DNA from: a bacterium
Lineage (GTDB): Bacteria > Babelota > Babeliae > Babelales > Babelaceae
Direction: 5' to 3'
DNA: 16,662 bases
Assembly (NCBI GenBank): GCA_021847535.1
Contig: JAJZMR010000018.1
Location: 1 to 16,662, forward strand
In this document: positions 14,208 to 16,662 of the stretch, piece after piece
How the letters are laid out: each line of letters opens with the position of its first letter
Position numbering within the stretch: the stretch's first letter is position 1
Translations under genes and position numbers: made by a program
The notes under the pieces: model-generated
Database searches by the model: none
Seen by the model: the letters and a program-made list of their open reading frames with translations, nothing else
What the model was told of the DNA's origin: nothing

Positions 14208-15149
14208 ATGAACAAATATCTTTTTCTTCTTTGTATAGTAGGCTATCAGACCATTCAATCTTGCGCACAAGGGGCAGAGTCATATGACATGCACCAACAA
14301 AAAAGTGTAGCCGCGATTTACGGTAAGTGGTACAGCAGACCATTGCTATCCATCTTGACGCAGTATAAATGGCCATCAATCATTGCCGGCATGTTTGCAG
14401 ATAGTCAATTGAGCTCGTATTTTATTCCAGGATTTATAAAAAAATATGCATTAAATGATAGTCATTTTTTGCAGCCTGTAGAGGAATTTAAGACTTTTAA
14501 CGATTTTTTCAGACGCAAGCTAAAACCTGAAGCGCGCCCTATTTTCCCTGGTGATAATGCGATTATTTCTCCAGCAGATGGAGCCGTTTTAATTATACCC
14601 GTACTTCACCAAGATCTTTCTTTCCCCATAAAAGGGATCACTCTTTCACTTGAAAAATTATTGCAAAATAACAATTTAGCCGAAGAATTTAAAGATGGAA
14701 CGGCCGTTATTATACGACTTGCCCCGTGGGATTACCATCGCTTACACTTTCCCGTTTCAGGCATTCCATCAAAGCATACGATTATTCATGGCGACTACCA
14801 ATCGGTACATCCTTATGTGTATCGCTGCGGGATTCAGCCACTTGAAATAAATGAACGTCATGTGATTTTATACGAGACTGATCAAGTCGGCAAAATGGCA
14901 ATAATCCCCGTAGGCGCACTTTTTGTTGGATCCATAACCCATACCTATACACCTAACCATAGACACAACAAAGGCGATGAGATTGGCTATTTTAGCTTTG
15001 GTGGATCAACGGTTGTTCTTCTTTTTCAAAAAAATACTATCATTATACCTGATCATGTCATGCAAAATTCTGCACAAGGCAACGAGACACCCATAAAAAT
15101 GGGCGCATTACTTGCAGAATCAACAATTACAACCGGCTCTCATAATTGA
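14208..15149 (+). CDS. psd: Phosphatidylserine decarboxylase with export signal
   Basis: Converts phosphatidylserine to phosphatidylethanolamine through a self-made pyruvoyl group. 313 residues. Seen: FNDFFRRKLKPEARPI (97-112), ISPADG (120-125) with the catalytic Asp, WDYHRLHFP (174-182) with the two conserved His, PVGALFVGSI (235-243) and FGGSTVV (264-270), where self-cleavage between Gly266 and Ser267 makes beta and alpha chains. The N-terminus MNKYLFLLCIVGYQTIQSC looks like a signal peptide with a possible lipid-attachment Cys19; an alternative Met at 28 would remove it. Typical bacterial enzymes lack such a signal and work on the inner face. No ribosome site is visible. No phosphatidylserine synthase gene is in the window. 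Confidence 0.9.
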   Translation: MNKYLFLLCIVGYQTIQSCAQGAESYDMHQQKSVAAIYGKWYSRPLLSILTQYKWPSIIAGMFADSQLSSYFIPGFIKKYALNDSHFLQPVEEFKTFNDFFRRKLKPEARPIFPGDNAIISPADGAVLIIPVLHQDLSFPIKGITLSLEKLLQNNNLAEEFKDGTAVIIRLAPWDYHRLHFPVSGIPSKHTIIHGDYQSVHPYVYRCGIQPLEINERHVILYETDQVGKMAIIPVGALFVGSITHTYTPNHRHNKGDEIGYFSFGGSTVVLLFQKNTIIIPDHVMQNSAQGNETPIKMGALLAESTITTGSHN

Positions 15150-15198
15150 GACCTAAATAAGGACCGTGCACGTTTGGGAGGATTAAGCATCAAAGATC

Positions 15199-15228
15199 TT
15201 GACCGCCACACAGTTTTCCATGTAAAAT
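15199..15228 (+). promoter_or_regulatory. Candidate promoter for the DUF4143 ATPase gene
   Basis: TTGACC (15199-15204), an 18-base spacer and TAAAAT (15223-15228), with five of six consensus bases in each box. The transcript start would be near 15235, leaving a short leader of about 27 bases. Confidence 0.5.
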
Positions 15229-15261
15229 AGGAAGTATAGGTTATAAATATCATGGATAATC

Positions 15262-16428
15262 ATGGAAAGAAGAAAATATTTAGAAAAAATCGGCGAATAT
15301 CTAAGTGTGCATCCTGTCTGTGCCATTTTGGGGCCACGGCAAGTAGGTAAGACGACTTTAGCGCGACAATTTGCCAAAGAATACCATACGCCAGTAGAAT
15401 TTTTTGATTTGGAAAATCCGCAGCATCTGGCAAGTCTGAATACCCCTTTGCTTACCTTAAGTAACTACGCCGGTATTTTGGTCGTGATAGATGAGATTCA
15501 GTTGCGCCCAGAGCTGTTTCCTGTATTGCGCGTGTTAGTAGATGACCCTGAAAAAGAGTACCGTTTCTTGATCCTTGGTTCGGCCTCACGAGACTTAATT
15601 CGGCAATCATCGCAGACGCTTGCAGGCCGTATTGGCTACATTGAACTGCCACCATTTACGTTGAATGATGTTGACGATGCCACCAAACTCCTTATGCGTG
15701 GCGGATTTCCCCGTTCTTTTTTAGCACAAACAGATGATAAAAGTTTTCTTTGGCGTGAGGAATATATCAGCACTTTTTTAGAGCGTGATTTATCCAGCTT
15801 CGGGTTTGACGTATCGCCACGAACTATGCGTCGCTTATGGATGATGCTCTGTTTTTATCATGGCCAGGTTTATAAAATAAGCGAAATCGCTCATTCCTTG
15901 CAAATTGCTGACAAAACAGTGAACAAATATATCGATATTCTTGCCGGTACTTTTATGATACGTATTTTGTCGCCTTGGTTTGAAAATATAAAAAAGCGAC
16001 AGACCAAAATGCCCAAAATCTATTTTCGTGACAGCGGCATCTTCAACACACTTGCAGGGGTGAACTCGCTCACAGAACTTGCAAAAACACCTAAAATTGG
16101 TCCGATTTGGGAAGGCTTTGCGCTCGAACAAGTGATTAATTGTTTGCAGGTACGTGCTGAAGATTGTTATTTTTGGTCTACGCATAATGATGCAGAGCTT
16201 GACTTATTGATCTTTAAGGGCGGTAAGCGTTACGGATTTGAGTTTAAGTATACTGATAGTCCCAAAACAACTAAGTCGATGCATATAGCACTTGCTGACT
16301 TGAACCTCGATCACTTGTATCTCATATTCCCCGGTAAACGTACATTTGATATGACAGAAAAAATCACCGCATGCGGGCTTGAAAATCTTGCACAACTTCT
16401 TTTATTCTCAGCAGAACTCACCTCATGA
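15262..16428 (+). CDS. AAA_14/DUF4143 ATPase with PD-(D/E)XK-like C-terminus
   Basis: 388 residues. Walker A GPRQVGKTT (24-32), Walker B ILVVIDEIQ (72-80), LILGSASRDL (103-112), and LAGRI (120-124) are the AAA_14 ATPase core; GGFP (147-150) and YISTFLERDL (168-177) are typical of the family. The C-terminal DUF4143 region ends with ELD (312-314) then EFK (327-329), spaced as in PD-(D/E)XK nucleases. Such proteins are widespread, often in several copies, and their role is unclear; links to defence or mobile DNA are suggested but unproven. The ATG has no clear ribosome site although a candidate promoter lies close by, so a near-leaderless transcript is possible. Its stop overlaps the convergent gene by 11 bases. 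Confidence 0.93.
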   Translation: MERRKYLEKIGEYLSVHPVCAILGPRQVGKTTLARQFAKEYHTPVEFFDLENPQHLASLNTPLLTLSNYAGILVVIDEIQLRPELFPVLRVLVDDPEKEYRFLILGSASRDLIRQSSQTLAGRIGYIELPPFTLNDVDDATKLLMRGGFPRSFLAQTDDKSFLWREEYISTFLERDLSSFGFDVSPRTMRRLWMMLCFYHGQVYKISEIAHSLQIADKTVNKYIDILAGTFMIRILSPWFENIKKRQTKMPKIYFRDSGIFNTLAGVNSLTELAKTPKIGPIWEGFALEQVINCLQVRAEDCYFWSTHNDAELDLLIFKGGKRYGFEFKYTDSPKTTKSMHIALADLNLDHLYLIFPGKRTFDMTEKITACGLENLAQLLLFSAELTS

Positions 16429-16662
16429 CAGTTTTTTCCCGCGACTCAATTAAGGTCACCGCTGTCACCATAACGGGTAAAGCAACCAAGAGGTCTAAAA
16501 TCATATGCACATTCTCTGCAAGATGAGAATCAGGAATAAATTTATAAATAACGTATACGGTCATTAAATAATAAACCGTACTGAAAATGGCAACTAATGC
16601 CAAAATAATAGGAAGATTTAAACAGATGGTCTTTATTGCTCTGAAAGCTGCCGCGCCTATAA
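16418..16662 (-). CDS. Membrane protein, C-terminal part, unknown
   Basis: The frame is open to the right edge, so only the last 80 or so residues are visible. They contain a hydrophobic segment of about 25 residues (LNLPIILALVAIFSTVYYLM), a polar loop (KFIPDSHLAEN), and a second hydrophobic segment (LLVALPVMVTAVTLI), ending SREKTVMR. This is a two-helix C-terminus of a membrane protein. No start codon can be assigned: a TTG at 16603 is in frame, but the coding-like frame continues upstream of it. I do not recognise the family. The stop overlaps the ATPase gene by 11 bases. Confidence 0.6.
   Translation of the reverse strand, partial: IGAAAFRAIKTICLNLPIILALVAIFSTVYYLMTVYVIYKFIPDSHLAENVHMILDLLVALPVMVTAVTLIESREKTVMR

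Noticed and set aside
15150..15261. Possible small gene or RNA between psd and the ATPase gene
   Set aside because: No open frame with ribosome site and no stable structure seen; only a candidate promoter for the ATPase gene.

Overview
This AT-rich, tightly packed bacterial window carries mostly housekeeping genes plus several exported proteins without clear relatives. The gene mix (CarD, HspR-type MerR regulator, GTG starts, many signal peptides on unknown proteins, an exported eukaryote-like phospholipase and an exported phosphatidylserine decarboxylase) suggests a reduced-genome, host-associated lineage. Ca. Dependentiae/Babeliales (TM6) is my best guess from the overall look, but nothing in the window proves the phylum.

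Left part (1-4734, all minus strand): a probable operon read right to left, carD - miaA - SPOR-domain protein - PpiD/SurA-like membrane chaperone - recA, with recA running off the left edge. A near-perfect 60-base palindrome sits between carD and miaA. Between carD and the divergent dnaK (4735-5118) lies a 101-base element bounded by perfect 22-bp inverted repeats, then a consensus promoter for dnaK.

Centre (5119-10829): dnaK and ychF on the plus strand, then a convergent gene for an exported cPLA2-like lipase, and, divergent from it, an hspR-like regulator in an operon with a small membrane protein and an unknown helical protein. HspR-type repressors normally control dnaK or clpB. Partial HAIR-like sequences occur beside the dnaK promoter and upstream of hspR, which suggests, but does not prove, a heat-shock circuit across this window.

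Right part (10858-16662): a secreted Cys/His-rich protein, a 46-residue exported peptide, maf, a short hibernation factor gene (hpf), a secreted unknown, a 115-residue unknown with a peculiar five-codon ORF in front of it, an exported phosphatidylserine decarboxylase, an AAA_14/DUF4143 ATPase, and the C-terminal part of a membrane protein leaving the right edge.

The most interesting biology is the pair of exported phospholipid enzymes (lipase 8172-9578, decarboxylase 14208-15149), which could remodel host or own envelope lipids. Next come the HspR operon with unknown partners and the two long palindromic intergenic elements. I saw no tRNA, rRNA, CRISPR array or intact insertion sequence.
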